A stretch of DNA of 64,000 bases from Pseudomonadota bacterium (GTDB lineage Bacteria > Pseudomonadota > Gammaproteobacteria > Burkholderiales > JABEVD01). The stretch covers positions 1 to 64,000 of the forward strand of contig JAJZRS010000008.1 of assembly GCA_021802545.1 (NCBI GenBank). Direction: 5' to 3'. Each line of letters begins with the position of its first letter. The first letter of the stretch is position 1. The position numbers were made by a program, and so were the translations under genes. This document shows positions 34,647-44,351 of the stretch, in pieces. The notes under the pieces were generated by a model. The model was not told the DNA's origin. It worked only from the letters and a program-made list of their open reading frames with translations, and made no database searches.

Positions 34647-36716
34647 ATGAAAAAGAATTTTCCTGTAACCCAGATTGAGAAACCGTTTCCCGAAAAATTC
34701 AGGCTGGTTTCCAAGACAGACCTGAAGGGAATCACCACTTATGCGAACGACGCATTCGTGGCGATGAGCGGTTACTCCAGGGAAGAGCTGATCGGGAAAA
34801 ACCACAACATTGTTCGCCACCCCGACATGCCACCGCAGGCCTTCAAATGGCTCTGGGACACGCTGAAGGAAGGCAAGCCCTGGCGGGGCATCGTCAAGAA
34901 CCGCTGCAAGAACGGGGATCACTACTGGGTCAAGGCGCTCGTCGTGCCGATCAAGGAAAACGACAAGATCGTCGGCTACATGTCGGTCAGGAATGCGCCG
35001 ACACGATCTGAAATCGAAGCGGCCGACGCCCTTTACAAATCGCTCAACGAATCGGGCGCCGCGATCGGATCGAAATTCGACAAATACCGGTTCAAGAATC
35101 TCAGCCTCAAGACCAAGCTGCAGATCGTCATTCAGGGTTTTCTGCTCGTCGTTCTGCTCTCCTGCCAACTCTGGCTCTCCAACAACTTCAGGAAAGACAC
35201 CATCAACGCGGCCAGGGAAAAGGCCGAGCAGGTCGCCAACGAAACCATAGACAGTTTCAACATGCTGATGGAAACCGGAACGATCAGCGATCCGGACAAC
35301 CGCAAGCTCTTGATCGAGAAACTCGAATCGAGCGGAGGCATCAAGTCGGCCAGGATCGTGCGTGCCCAGCAGGTGGTCGACCAGTTCGGCCCGGGGCTTC
35401 CGGAAGAGCATGTCAAGGACGAAATCGAGAAAAGGGCCATCGACACCAAGCAGCCCATTTACACGCTGACCAAAAATGCGTCCGGCGCCCATCTCTTCAG
35501 GGCGGTCACGCCCTATATCGTCAGCCATAATTTCCATCATACCGACTGCCTGAAGTGCCACATGGTCAAAGTCGGCAGCGTCAACGGCGCATCCGATATC
35601 CTGATCGATCTGAGCCCGGAATTCGCCAAGCTGCGCAGCATCCAGCTCAAGCTGACCATCGGCCAAATCCTGCTTCAGGTTTTCCTGTTCTTCTTCATCG
35701 GACGATGCGTCGATCTTTTCGTCAGGAAGCCGATTGACCAGGCCATGGCGCAGTTCGAAAAGATCATCCAGGGTGACCTCGGGGCCGACATCGACATTTC
35801 CGGGCGGGACGAAATGGGCGAGCTGCTTTGCGCCATCCAGACCATGCAGGCGCATATCCAGGTCATGCTGGACGAGATGGCGCTCGCCGCCGCCCTGATC
35901 GAAGATCGCTGCAGCAACCTCAACTCCCAGGTCATTCAGGTGACCGAGCATTCCGCTGCGCAGCAGGACCATGTACAGCGCATTGCAAGCACGATGGAAG
36001 AGCTCAGTCAGTCCGTTTCCGAAGTCGCCAATGCCGCAAACGACTCGGCATCGGCCGCAGTCGAATCGCAAAAGATCATCGAGGAAAACGACAGGCGGAT
36101 GGAAGAGAGTCTGCTGGCCACGCAGCGCGTCGTCGAGGCCGTCCAGTCTTCGAGCACAACCATTACTGAACTCAAGGATGCGATCCAGAAAATCGGCGAC
36201 ATCACCAAGGTCATCAAGGAAATCGCAGACCAGACCAACCTGCTTGCCCTGAACGCTGCCATCGAAGCGGCAAGAGCAGGCGAGCAGGGCAGGGGATTTG
36301 CTGTCGTGGCCGACGAAGTCAGGAAACTCGCCGAAAGGACGACTTCGAGCACGGTCGACATCAGCGACATGGTCAAGAACATCCAGGACGTCGCCGAATC
36401 AGCAGTATCGTCCATGAACCAGGCTGTCGAAGAAGTCGGCAGGAACATCGAACTCAGCCATGCCAGCACCGAAGGGCTGAAAAAGATCATGGCGGTGAGC
36501 AACCAGGTGACGGCAGGCGCTCAGCACATCGCCACAGCGTCCAAGGAGCAGTCCTTGGCAAGCGAAGAGGTCGCAAGAAGCCTCGAGCACATTACCGGCC
36601 TCGTCGAGGACAACACCAGGCTCAGCGGTGAAGCGAAGCAGGCCTCCATCGAGCTGACCAAGACTGCGGCCGAACTGCAGCTGATGGTGCAGCACTTCGA
36701 AGTGAAGCACGGCTAG
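34647..36716 (+). CDS. Methyl-accepting chemotaxis protein with PAS and periplasmic haem-c domain
   Basis: 689 aa. An Aer-like PAS domain (about 17-118, [20 protein letters not shown]) is followed by a membrane helix (157-178) and a periplasmic region (180-335) holding CLKCH at 301-305, a c-type haem motif of Tll0287/DUF3365 type. A second helix (338-356), HAMP and a cytoplasmic signalling domain follow, with the conserved tip [20 protein letters not shown]. It therefore could read redox or gas signals on both sides of the membrane. GGGGGG lies ahead of the start. No che genes are adjacent. Confidence 0.9.
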   Translation: MKKNFPVTQIEKPFPEKFRLVSKTDLKGITTYANDAFVAMSGYSREELIGKNHNIVRHPDMPPQAFKWLWDTLKEGKPWRGIVKNRCKNGDHYWVKALVVPIKENDKIVGYMSVRNAPTRSEIEAADALYKSLNESGAAIGSKFDKYRFKNLSLKTKLQIVIQGFLLVVLLSCQLWLSNNFRKDTINAAREKAEQVANETIDSFNMLMETGTISDPDNRKLLIEKLESSGGIKSARIVRAQQVVDQFGPGLPEEHVKDEIEKRAIDTKQPIYTLTKNASGAHLFRAVTPYIVSHNFHHTDCLKCHMVKVGSVNGASDILIDLSPEFAKLRSIQLKLTIGQILLQVFLFFFIGRCVDLFVRKPIDQAMAQFEKIIQGDLGADIDISGRDEMGELLCAIQTMQAHIQVMLDEMALAAALIEDRCSNLNSQVIQVTEHSAAQQDHVQRIASTMEELSQSVSEVANAANDSASAAVESQKIIEENDRRMEESLLATQRVVEAVQSSSTTITELKDAIQKIGDITKVIKEIADQTNLLALNAAIEAARAGEQGRGFAVVADEVRKLAERTTSSTVDISDMVKNIQDVAESAVSSMNQAVEEVGRNIELSHASTEGLKKIMAVSNQVTAGAQHIATASKEQSLASEEVARSLEHITGLVEDNTRLSGEAKQASIELTKTAAELQLMVQHFEVKHG

Positions 36717-37963
36717 ATCAGGAAGGCGAGGGCGATTCCGGCAAGCGAAAGCAGCACGAGAGAGGCTGCGGCGGGGAGGCTCGCGCGCACGCCCATGAAC
36801 ATTGCCGCATAGGCTGCTTTCAGGATATTGTTGGAGGAAGCAGCGATCAGGATCGCAGCTTCCAAAAGAGGCTGCCCCGCCCCTCCCGCGCCGCCTTGCG
36901 CCAAGCTCAGCACGAAAGGATCGATGTCGGTAACGCCGACGATGCTGGCCAGCCAATAGATGCCGGACTGACCGAATTCTCCGTTGACCCACGTAGAGGC
37001 CAGCGAAATCACGACGAAAAGGAAGGCGAACAGCAGCGCTGCGCTCAATTCGAGGGGGTTGGTCTGCATGGCAATGGCCCCCTCTTCCTGATTCACGCCG
37101 TTTCTCGAGCATACCCATGCGAGCATCAATCCAGCCAGGAAAAGTCCGACCATGTAAGGGGAAAGCGCCATTGCGAGATCCAGATTGAAAATCGCCACCA
37201 CGACGCAAAGCCTCAAATACATCAATGAAGTGGCCAGGACGATACCTGAAAGTATGCCCTGCCTGGAAAAAGCACCTTCCCTCCCCTCTTTGGAAAGCAC
37301 TACCGTAGTCGCAGTCGAAGAATACAACCCGCCCAGGATGGACGCGGCAAGCAGCCCTTTCTCTGGAGAAACATAGCGCCTGATGATATAGCTCGCGTAG
37401 GAAAGAGTGGACACGACCACGACAGCAAGCCATACCTGGTGAGGCGTGATCGAACTCAGTTTCGTCACCGGATGGTTGGGCAGCAGGGGAAGCACAATGC
37501 CCGTCAGAACAAGAAACTTCCCGGCCGTCATGATTTCCTCAGCAGGAAGCTTTTGCGCGAGGCTGTGCAGGCTCTCCCGCGCACCGAGCAGCAGCACAGC
37601 GCTGACCGCGAATGAAACGGCGACCCAGTGAGGCTGAGTCAAGGCAATCGGTCCCAGCAGATAGGCGATCAGGTTGCACACCGGAATGATGAGCCCGCCT
37701 CCAGGCTCCGTAGCCGGCACCCCTTCGGACCATCTTGCATGATAATAGGCGTAAAGCCATGCGCCCAGAACGATCAGGCCTGCGCAGAATGCCGCGACGT
37801 GAACCGGATCGAGGAGGTAAAGTCCTGCGCCGGACAGGGCGAGCAGCGGGAACGTCCTGACCCCGCCAGGGCGCTTCTTCGGACTTCTGACATAGAATTC
37901 CTCGAAAGCCAGCCCGAAGAAAAAGGATAGTCCCAAGACAAGTGCGAGATTTTCGGGCACCAA
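36713..37963 (-). CDS. MgtC/DUF4010 family membrane protein
   Basis: 416 aa, almost entirely hydrophobic with about 12 segments. The N-terminal part (LGLSFFFGLAFEEFY, RTFPLLALSGAGLYLL) is MgtC/SapB-like, and the C-terminal half has the DUF4010 pattern (GLYSSTATTVVLSK, WLASIVGVTDIDPFVLSLAQ). The function of this fused form is not established. It is convergent with the chemoreceptor (four-base overlap) and lies just downstream of a two-component pair. Confidence 0.83.
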   Translation of the reverse strand: MVPENLALVLGLSFFFGLAFEEFYVRSPKKRPGGVRTFPLLALSGAGLYLLDPVHVAAFCAGLIVLGAWLYAYYHARWSEGVPATEPGGGLIIPVCNLIAYLLGPIALTQPHWVAVSFAVSAVLLLGARESLHSLAQKLPAEEIMTAGKFLVLTGIVLPLLPNHPVTKLSSITPHQVWLAVVVVSTLSYASYIIRRYVSPEKGLLAASILGGLYSSTATTVVLSKEGREGAFSRQGILSGIVLATSLMYLRLCVVVAIFNLDLAMALSPYMVGLFLAGLMLAWVCSRNGVNQEEGAIAMQTNPLELSAALLFAFLFVVISLASTWVNGEFGQSGIYWLASIVGVTDIDPFVLSLAQGGAGGAGQPLLEAAILIAASSNNILKAAYAAMFMGVRASLPAAASLVLLSLAGIALAFLI

Positions 37964-37976
37964 TGCTTCTCCTTGC

Positions 37977-39380
37977 TCAACGTTTCTTGAATTTTACCCT
38001 GACCCAGAGTCCCTTTCCATTTTCGCCCGAATCGAGCTCCACCTCGGCCTGATGCAGGTCCGCAATGCGCTTCACGATGGAAAGTCCCAGCCCGCTTCCG
38101 CTCACCCTGTTTCCGAGCGTCCTGTAGAATCGCTCGAAAACGTTCGCCCGCTCTTCCGGCACGATGCCCGGACCGTTGTCGACGACATGCAGCCATGTCG
38201 CATCGCTGTCTTCAGCGATGCGCACGGCTATCCTGCCTTCCTCGGGCGTATAGCGAATCGCGTTCCTGACCAGGTTGCTCGTCAGAATCCCGATCATCTC
38301 CGCATCGCCCTTGACCACCGATCCATGGTCTTCCTCGAAGGTGAGTTCGATTTTTTTCGACAGCGCCTCAGGAGCCAAGTCGGTCAGGACACCCACCACT
38401 ACCTGATGCAGGTCGAATTTCGAATCCCCCACCTGGGCGAACTGGGGGTCGAGTCTCGCCAAAGTCAGCAATTGCTGCACGAGGTGGGTCGCACGGTCGA
38501 CGCCCGATATCACCTGTTCAAGCGCCTTCTTCCTCTGCTCGTTCTCGCTTGCCCTCATGGCAACCTGTGCCTGGGTTTTGAGCGCCGCAAGGGGGGTGCG
38601 CAATTCATGCGCCGCATCCGCAGTGAAGCGTCTTTCGTTTTCGAAAGAATACTCGAGCCTTCCAAGCAGCTTGTTGATCGAATCGATGAGCGGGCGAACC
38701 TCGTCGGGGACGTCGGTGATGATGATCGGCTTGAGGTTTTCCACCGCACGCCGCCTCACTTCAACCGAAATCAGGTTGACCGGCCTCAATCCGCCCTCGA
38801 CGCTGAACCAGATGAGCGGCGCGACCAGAGGAATGGCGAGCAGGAATGGAACGAGCAGGCTGATCGCGATTTTCCCTGCCAATGCACTGCGGATCTGGTG
38901 AAGCTGGCCGACCTGAATTTGCAGCGTGCGGTCCGAGTTCCAGTGCGAGAAAACCCGCCACTTCCTGCCGTCGATGAGGCTGTCGCTGAAGCCCTCGGAG
39001 CGCTCCGAAAGCACCTGCGTAGGCGTTATCGCCGAGCGCAACAGCAGATTGCCGTCCTTGTCCCTGATCTGGAAAGCGATTTTCCGCTCGTATTCCATCG
39101 TCGGGTAATCGCTGTCCGAAACAACGCTCGGCGCTTCCGTGATCTCGGTGCTCGCCTGATCGAGCAGCACCATGGCCGATTCGGCAAGCTGCGCATCGAA
39201 AAGCTGGTCGGCTTCGCGATGCGAATTGACGTAGGCGAGCAAGGAAACGACGAGCAGGAAAAGAGAGATCGATGACAGCAGCAGTTTCAGCAGACGCCCT
39301 CTCAGGGAGCTTCCTGAGAATGAGCGATGGAATATGCTCACCCATTTCAGCAGTGCCGAAACGGAAAAATTATCGGGCAC
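37977..39380 (-). CDS. Sensor histidine kinase (QseC-like)
   Basis: 467 aa. Two membrane helices flank a periplasmic sensor of about 130 aa. A HAMP-like linker is followed by the phospho-acceptor His in FTADAAHELRTPLAALK, N box NLVRNAIRYTPEEG, and G boxes DNGPGIVPEER and GSGLGLSIVKR. GTG 39380 is chosen, with AAGGA six bases upstream, overlapping neither stop. The partner regulator is directly upstream. Signal is unknown; QseC and PmrB share this layout. Confidence 0.88.
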   Translation of the reverse strand: MPDNFSVSALLKWVSIFHRSFSGSSLRGRLLKLLLSSISLFLLVVSLLAYVNSHREADQLFDAQLAESAMVLLDQASTEITEAPSVVSDSDYPTMEYERKIAFQIRDKDGNLLLRSAITPTQVLSERSEGFSDSLIDGRKWRVFSHWNSDRTLQIQVGQLHQIRSALAGKIAISLLVPFLLAIPLVAPLIWFSVEGGLRPVNLISVEVRRRAVENLKPIIITDVPDEVRPLIDSINKLLGRLEYSFENERRFTADAAHELRTPLAALKTQAQVAMRASENEQRKKALEQVISGVDRATHLVQQLLTLARLDPQFAQVGDSKFDLHQVVVGVLTDLAPEALSKKIELTFEEDHGSVVKGDAEMIGILTSNLVRNAIRYTPEEGRIAVRIAEDSDATWLHVVDNGPGIVPEERANVFERFYRTLGNRVSGSGLGLSIVKRIADLHQAEVELDSGENGKGLWVRVKFKKR

Positions 39381-39382
39381 GC

Positions 39383-40042
39383 TCAATCCTTCTGGATGAC
39401 GTAGCCCACCCCCCGGATGGTTTTGATCAACTTGGGGCCGAGTTTTCTTCTGAGATGATGGATATGCACTTCGAGGGCGTTGCTTTCGACTTCCTCGTTC
39501 CAGCCGTAAAGGCTTTGCTCGAGCCTGTCCCTGGACAGGACAACGCCCGCATTCTCCAAGAGTTCGCGCAGCACGGCAAATTCCCTTGGAGACAGCGCAA
39601 TTTCCTCCCCGTCCAGGGTCACCTTGTGCGCCGCAGGGTCGAGCACGATATTGCCGTGGACAAGCAGCGGCTCGGCGCGACCCATCTTCCGCCTCGTGAG
39701 CGCACGGATCCTCGCCGCCAGCTCGTCGAGATCGAAAGGCTTGATGACATAATCGTCGGCACCGCAATCGAGACCGGATATCTTGTCCGCCACCGTGTCG
39801 CGCGCGGTCAGAATGATGACGGGCAGATCCATCCCGCGGCCCCTGATCAGCTTGAGCAGATCGATTCCGGATAGCCTGGGAAGGCCGAGGTCAAGAATCA
39901 TCATGCCATATTCTTCAGCCTCGAGTGCAGCAAGGGCTTCCTTGCCGTCCTTGACCCAGTCAACAGTGAATCGCTCCTGGGCGAGTCCGACTCTGACGCC
40001 GTCGCCCAAGGCCTCGTCGTCTTCGACCAGGAGAATTCTCAT
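39383..40042 (-). CDS. OmpR-family response regulator (QseB-like)
   Basis: 219 aa. The receiver has the phospho-Asp in MMILDLGLPR (about 51), acidic pocket VEDDE and the Lys in YVIKPFD. A winged-helix DNA-binding domain follows with SPREFAVLRELLENAG and LEVHIHHLRRKLG. It is paired with the downstream kinase three bases away and preceded by a small TPR gene. Confidence 0.92.
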   Translation of the reverse strand: MRILLVEDDEALGDGVRVGLAQERFTVDWVKDGKEALAALEAEEYGMMILDLGLPRLSGIDLLKLIRGRGMDLPVIILTARDTVADKISGLDCGADDYVIKPFDLDELAARIRALTRRKMGRAEPLLVHGNIVLDPAAHKVTLDGEEIALSPREFAVLRELLENAGVVLSRDRLEQSLYGWNEEVESNALEVHIHHLRRKLGPKLIKTIRGVGYVIQKD

Positions 40043-40046
40043 AGGA

Positions 40047-40691
40047 TCATCTGCTTTCTTCCGCCTTCTTCAGGTCAGATTGAATTTCCATCCTTCTTCC
40101 GGCATCGGCCACTTCCCGACCAGGCCTCGCTGGAGCGGCCAGGGCTTTCTTGAGATAGCCGATCGCCGCATCGTAATTGCCCTCTTCGAGCATCAGGTCG
40201 CCATAGAAATAATTGGCGTCTATTCCTGAAGGGTTCAATTTCATGGCTTTTTCCAGGTAGGCTCTGGCTTTTTTGCGGTCTCCGAATCCGATCGGCCATC
40301 CCGGCACCTTATAATAAAGCGAGCCGAGCGTGGTGTAAATGGAACCATCCAGCGCAGCGGGATCGATCTTCTCCGCCGACAGGAGCAGGTTTCGCGCATC
40401 CTTGGCCAGGCCGAGCGCCCTGAATCCTCCCTTCACCTTGGCCTCTGAAGCCAGCACGATCGCCTGCCAAACCAAAGGCTCCGCATGATTCGGGTAGCGC
40501 TGTGAAACATCCCTGGCCATTTCGGCCAGCGTCTCGAATGCGGAATCCCGCTTATCCTCAGGCGTCTTGTAATTGACGATATCCCATTCGTGCTGGATTC
40601 TCCCGATCGCATGATCCAGACCGCGGTCCGCATGGGCCGAGGTTGAAACCAGCGCAGCGAAGAGCAAGGCAAGTTTCGGAAGGCGGTTCAT
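40047..40691 (-). CDS. Periplasmic TPR-repeat protein
   Basis: 214 aa. Signal peptide MNRLPKLALLFAALVSTSAHA, then TPR-like helices (WQAIVLASEAKVKGGFRAL, KARAYLEKAMKLNPSGIDAN, GNYDAAIGYLKKALAAP). It ends the five-gene acyl-metabolism operon (44255 down to 40047), overlapping the SDR gene start. It may scaffold or export; no enzymatic motif is present. Confidence 0.8.
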   Translation of the reverse strand: MNRLPKLALLFAALVSTSAHADRGLDHAIGRIQHEWDIVNYKTPEDKRDSAFETLAEMARDVSQRYPNHAEPLVWQAIVLASEAKVKGGFRALGLAKDARNLLLSAEKIDPAALDGSIYTTLGSLYYKVPGWPIGFGDRKKARAYLEKAMKLNPSGIDANYFYGDLMLEEGNYDAAIGYLKKALAAPARPGREVADAGRRMEIQSDLKKAEESR

Positions 40692-41503
40692 TTCCTGACT
40701 CCCTGAGAAAGATTCAACAACCCCCTTGCAATCCTGTTGTTGTTCTTCAAGGCATTGTCGACAAGGCGTGGCAGCAAGCTGTTGAGCCTGACAAAGAATT
40801 TTTCCGGCCAGCCGATATAGCAATCTTTTGCGTCCCGCTCGATGGCGGAGACGATGATCGCCGCGACGTCTTCCGGCTCATCCATGGCGATGCCCGTTTT
40901 GAGATTCAGTTCCACGACGGCATCCGCATTGAGCGAAGTACGCGTCGCCCTCGGGGCGACATAGGTCACGCCGATTCGGGTATGGTCGAGCTCGCGCCTC
41001 AAGGATTCCGAGAAGCCTCGCATGGCGAATTTCGTCGCGCAATAGACGGAAAAATGGCCGAACCCTATCGTTCCGAAAGTGGATCCGACATTGACGATCT
41101 TCCCGCTGTTCTGCCGCAACAAATGCGGCAGAACAGCCTGGGTGAGCAGCATGGGCCCGGTGATATTGGTTTTGACAAGACGTTCCACATCCACTGGATC
41201 CTGGCTCGAAAACTCGCAGAAACTCATGACGCCGGCATTGTTGACGAGCATATCGATGCCCCCGAGTCTCTCCATCACTTGATCGACGAGCCCAGCCTGC
41301 CCTTCGTCGCGCGCGATATCGAAAACGAAGGGATGCGCCCTGCCGCCATTCTTTTCGATATCGTCGGCGGCAGCCTGGAGCTTCGCTTCGTTCCTGCCGA
41401 CGAGTGCGAGATTCGCGCCCCGCTTGCAAAGCTGCAAGGCAAGGTGCCTGCCGATTCCGCTTCCGGCACCGGTCAGCAGAATCCGGCTACCCCTCAATTC
41501 CAT
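40688..41503 (-). CDS. Short-chain dehydrogenase/reductase
   Basis: 271 aa. Rossmann motif TGAGSGIGRHLA, NNAG (LVNNAGVM), and catalytic Ser/YxxxK (VGSTFGTIGFGHFSVYCATKFA). A C-terminal extension of about 40 aa (NSLLPRLVDNALKNNNRIAR) suits a bulky acyl or membrane-bound substrate. It overlaps the diiron enzyme gene by 17 bases and probably reduces or oxidises that pathway's product. Confidence 0.9.
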   Translation of the reverse strand: MELRGSRILLTGAGSGIGRHLALQLCKRGANLALVGRNEAKLQAAADDIEKNGGRAHPFVFDIARDEGQAGLVDQVMERLGGIDMLVNNAGVMSFCEFSSQDPVDVERLVKTNITGPMLLTQAVLPHLLRQNSGKIVNVGSTFGTIGFGHFSVYCATKFAMRGFSESLRRELDHTRIGVTYVAPRATRTSLNADAVVELNLKTGIAMDEPEDVAAIIVSAIERDAKDCYIGWPEKFFVRLNSLLPRLVDNALKNNNRIARGLLNLSQGVRK

Positions 41504-42155
41504 CCGACCTCCTTTGAAGGTATCTGAAGATGTTCGCGTAAAGCCTGTAGAACGCTTTTGCGCAGTGGATCACTGCCGCCCTGTCATCCGGATCATCCAG
41601 CCTGTTCACCAGCGATTCGTAAAAAGCGGTATGCCCCACGTCGAGGGCGCCATGGGAAGTCAGGTAGCTGAAAGCGGCGTCCGGCAGTTTCAGGCTCGCC
41701 TTGATCGCGCCTGCAGCTTGGGATGCGATCTGGACGCTGGTGCCCTCGAGCACGAGCACCATGCCGAGGAACCCCACTGGATTGCGTCGCGCTATCGTAT
41801 CATAGGCATAGGCCACCATGAGTTCCGTTTCAAAGCTGGAGGAGCCGCGTCGTACAGCCTGCGCATCGCCGCCGCAGGCTGAAATATCGTTCAGTATCCA
41901 TTCGTGGTGTCCGACTTCCTCGCCGACGTATTCGGCCATGCCGACTCTCAGCCACTCGAGCCGTTCGGGCAGTTTCGCGCCGCAGGCCATCAACAGCGGC
42001 AAAGTGTGCTTGACGTGATGATAGGCTTCGGTAAGAAAGGCGATATAGATTTGCAGGGAAATATTGCCTGACGCGCCCGCCCTGATGACCGGCAGACTCA
42101 ACAGTTCCTCTCGCTCGGCGCGCGTCTCGCCTGTTAATTCATCGTAAAACGCCAT
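41487..42155 (-). CDS. Haem-oxygenase-like diiron enzyme (iron-containing redox enzyme family)
   Basis: 222 aa, all-helical. Metal-ligand candidates are seen in YHHVKHTLP, EYVGEEVGHHEWILND, LEGTS and HGALDVGHTAFYE, the pattern of Haem_oxygenase_2 / UndA-like diiron oxygenases that act on fatty acids or amino acids. ATG 42155 has GGGGAGGA just upstream. It is coupled to an AMP ligase before it and an SDR after it, which suggests oxidation of an activated acyl chain. Confidence 0.8.
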   Translation of the reverse strand: MAFYDELTGETRAEREELLSLPVIRAGASGNISLQIYIAFLTEAYHHVKHTLPLLMACGAKLPERLEWLRVGMAEYVGEEVGHHEWILNDISACGGDAQAVRRGSSSFETELMVAYAYDTIARRNPVGFLGMVLVLEGTSVQIASQAAGAIKASLKLPDAAFSYLTSHGALDVGHTAFYESLVNRLDDPDDRAAVIHCAKAFYRLYANIFRYLQRRSDGIEG

Positions 42156-43590
42156 GTTCCTCCCCATAGAGCGCTTCAATTTTTTCCCGGTAATGCGGCC
42201 ATATCGCATCGCGCTTCAATCGGCCGTTGGTCGTCAACTGGCCATTCTGAGGCAGAAACGGCGTATCTGCAATCAGCCATTTCCCTATCCTCGCATAATC
42301 AGGAAGCGCTCCATTGGCCTTTCTCACGGCATCATCGATGAGCGAGGCATCCTTCGGGACGATCACCGCAACATTCCAAGGCCTGCCCTCTCCGAAAACT
42401 GCAGCCTGCAAAACAGCAGGATGAACCGTCAGTTCGCTTTCCACCCATTCAGGGGCGACATTGCGACCGTATGACGTGATGAACAGGTTTTTCTTCCTTC
42501 CGGTCAGGTGGAGATACCCGTCTTTGTCGAGATAACCCGTATCCCCGGTTGGCCAATAGCCGTCAATTGCCTCCCCGCCGCAATAGCCCAGCATGACCGC
42601 TCCCTTGACCAGAATCTCGTCGTCTTCCGTGTATTTCAGAGCGACATGGGGAAGCGGCCTGCCCGCGCTGCCGATTCTCCTGGATTCCCGAGTATTCAGG
42701 CTGACCACCGAGGCGCACTCGGAAAGCCCGTAGCCTTCAAAGACCGGAACCCCCTGCTCCTCCGCCTGCTCGAGAAGCCGCTTGGAAACCGGCGCCCCGC
42801 CCACGGCAAGAAAACGCAAGTCCGGCAGAGGGTGCCCCAACGCAAGCATGGACTGCAACAGCTGCGGCGTCAGAATGGCGCAATTCGCCTTGTACTTTTC
42901 AAAGGCGCGAACCATCTTGGCCGCATCGAATTTCGTCGCCCCTTCGAGCCCGACTTCATTCAAGGGAAGCAAAACGCAGGTAGCGCCCGCGAGGAGCGGA
43001 ACGTAAAGCGCGCCAATGTTCTCGAGCAGGGTTGAAAGCGGCAGCACGCTGAGATAGCGGTAGTCGGCATCCGCGTTGGATGCCTGCAGCAAGGAATTCG
43101 CTACGGTTTCGATGGATTGCCTGGAAAGGCATACTCCTTTCGGCCTTCCGGTCGTCCCCGAAGTATAGGTGATCTTGACGGTACCCAAAGGAACCTTCGC
43201 CGGGGATGCAGCGCATCGCATGAGCGCATAATTTCCGAAAGCGCTCTTGTGCGCTGCAACATGCAGCACCTTGTCGCCCAGCAATTCGGAAAAGAAATCA
43301 GCCCTGTCCGTCAGGATCGCGTCGATCCCCGCATCCTGGATGACATGACCCAGCTGAGCGGGACTGAAGAAGCCCGGGAGCGGCACGCAGATCAGGCCGG
43401 CATGCAATGCCGCGAGATCGAGCGCGCCCCAGAGCGGGCCGTTGTCCAGCGCGATTCCCACCGTTTTCGCGCCCGAACTGCAAAGCTGCGCTGCGATTTC
43501 CTCGACCGCCGCGGCAAGCTCAGGATAGGTATGGCTGCGCTCGCCGTCGAAAAGTGCAGTCCCTTCCCTGCACTCGATCGAGAAAGGCAT
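42139..43590 (-). CDS. AMP-dependent acyl ligase/synthetase
   Basis: 483 aa. The P-loop TYTSGTTGRPKGVCLS, the motif FEGYGLSECASV, and YWPTGDTGYLDKDGYLHLTGRKKNL are all in place. It activates a carboxylic acid as the AMP ester and CoA thioester, or transfers it directly. The start ATG 43590 overlaps the T_hemolysin stop (TGATG). It resembles long-chain fatty-acid ligases, but the N-terminus is short. Confidence 0.9.
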   Translation of the reverse strand: MPFSIECREGTALFDGERSHTYPELAAAVEEIAAQLCSSGAKTVGIALDNGPLWGALDLAALHAGLICVPLPGFFSPAQLGHVIQDAGIDAILTDRADFFSELLGDKVLHVAAHKSAFGNYALMRCAASPAKVPLGTVKITYTSGTTGRPKGVCLSRQSIETVANSLLQASNADADYRYLSVLPLSTLLENIGALYVPLLAGATCVLLPLNEVGLEGATKFDAAKMVRAFEKYKANCAILTPQLLQSMLALGHPLPDLRFLAVGGAPVSKRLLEQAEEQGVPVFEGYGLSECASVVSLNTRESRRIGSAGRPLPHVALKYTEDDEILVKGAVMLGYCGGEAIDGYWPTGDTGYLDKDGYLHLTGRKKNLFITSYGRNVAPEWVESELTVHPAVLQAAVFGEGRPWNVAVIVPKDASLIDDAVRKANGALPDYARIGKWLIADTPFLPQNGQLTTNGRLKRDAIWPHYREKIEALYGEEHGVLR

Positions 43591-44255
43591 CAAGGGAGAG
43601 GCTCCAGGAGCCTCAGATTGTCGAGCAGCAGTGGATAATTTTCCGGCACGTTCCCCACCATGACATGGGGATTCTGCCCGTAGTAGGAGCCCCAGCCTGC
43701 CTGGCATTCGTGAGGAAGCCTGGTTTTTTCGGCCTTGCAGATGGGGAAAATTTCTATGCCCAGCTTGGTAAATGCGTTTCGCAATCCGGGAATGGCGGTG
43801 AACGCCACCCAGTGAACGCCGACTTCATGAAGATGCGCCGTCAATACCGCGATCAGGTGTCTCGCCATTCCGGGACGAAAACCGGCGAGATTGCCGACCT
43901 CGACGATGTCGCTTCTTTTTACAGGATGGCCTGACAATCCGGTCAGGATCCTGTCGATGGGCTCATCCAGATAAGCTTCGAGGAACAGCTTTTCCGCGGC
44001 CGCACTGCGCAAGCCGCATGCGCCGAGCAGCTCGCCTTTCGCATCCCTGAGGCTCATCAGCTGCGGCATGAAATGATGCACATGCGCTCCGTATGCCAGC
44101 TTGAACGAATTGTAGATGAAGCGCTCAATCTCCTGCCTGTCTTCAGCCTCAGGACCGGAAAAGGCGACATGAAAGCGCTTTTCCATCGCCGTCTTTTGCG
44201 TTCTCGCGAATTCATTCATGTGCGAATCTTCGACCTGTAACATGGCTGCAGACAT
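43590..44255 (-). CDS. Thermostable hemolysin family protein (GNAT/LuxI-like fold)
   Basis: 221 aa. It matches the T_hemolysin family (about 30-200), with LRDAKGELLGACGLRSAAAEKLFLE-type core broken as seen, VEVGNLAGFRPGMARHLIAV and VAFTAIPGLRNAFTKLGI. The name comes from a Vibrio protein; the fold belongs with acetyltransferases and homoserine-lactone synthases as I recall. It opens an operon with an acyl ligase, so acyl transfer is more likely than haemolysis. ATG 44255 has GGGAG upstream. Confidence 0.8.
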   Translation of the reverse strand: MSAAMLQVEDSHMNEFARTQKTAMEKRFHVAFSGPEAEDRQEIERFIYNSFKLAYGAHVHHFMPQLMSLRDAKGELLGACGLRSAAAEKLFLEAYLDEPIDRILTGLSGHPVKRSDIVEVGNLAGFRPGMARHLIAVLTAHLHEVGVHWVAFTAIPGLRNAFTKLGIEIFPICKAEKTRLPHECQAGWGSYYGQNPHVMVGNVPENYPLLLDNLRLLEPLP

Positions 44256-44351
44256 TGCATACTCCCTCTCTTGATCCGAGTTGCTGCTTAGCTTATGCAA
44301 CTACGCTTAAGGTATACTTAACCGGATCGGTCACTCAAGTATCAAAATGTA

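Noticed and set aside
38052..39275. A 407-codon plus-strand frame opposite the histidine kinase
   Set aside because: Shadow of the kinase; Arg/His/Gln-rich with no ribosome site.
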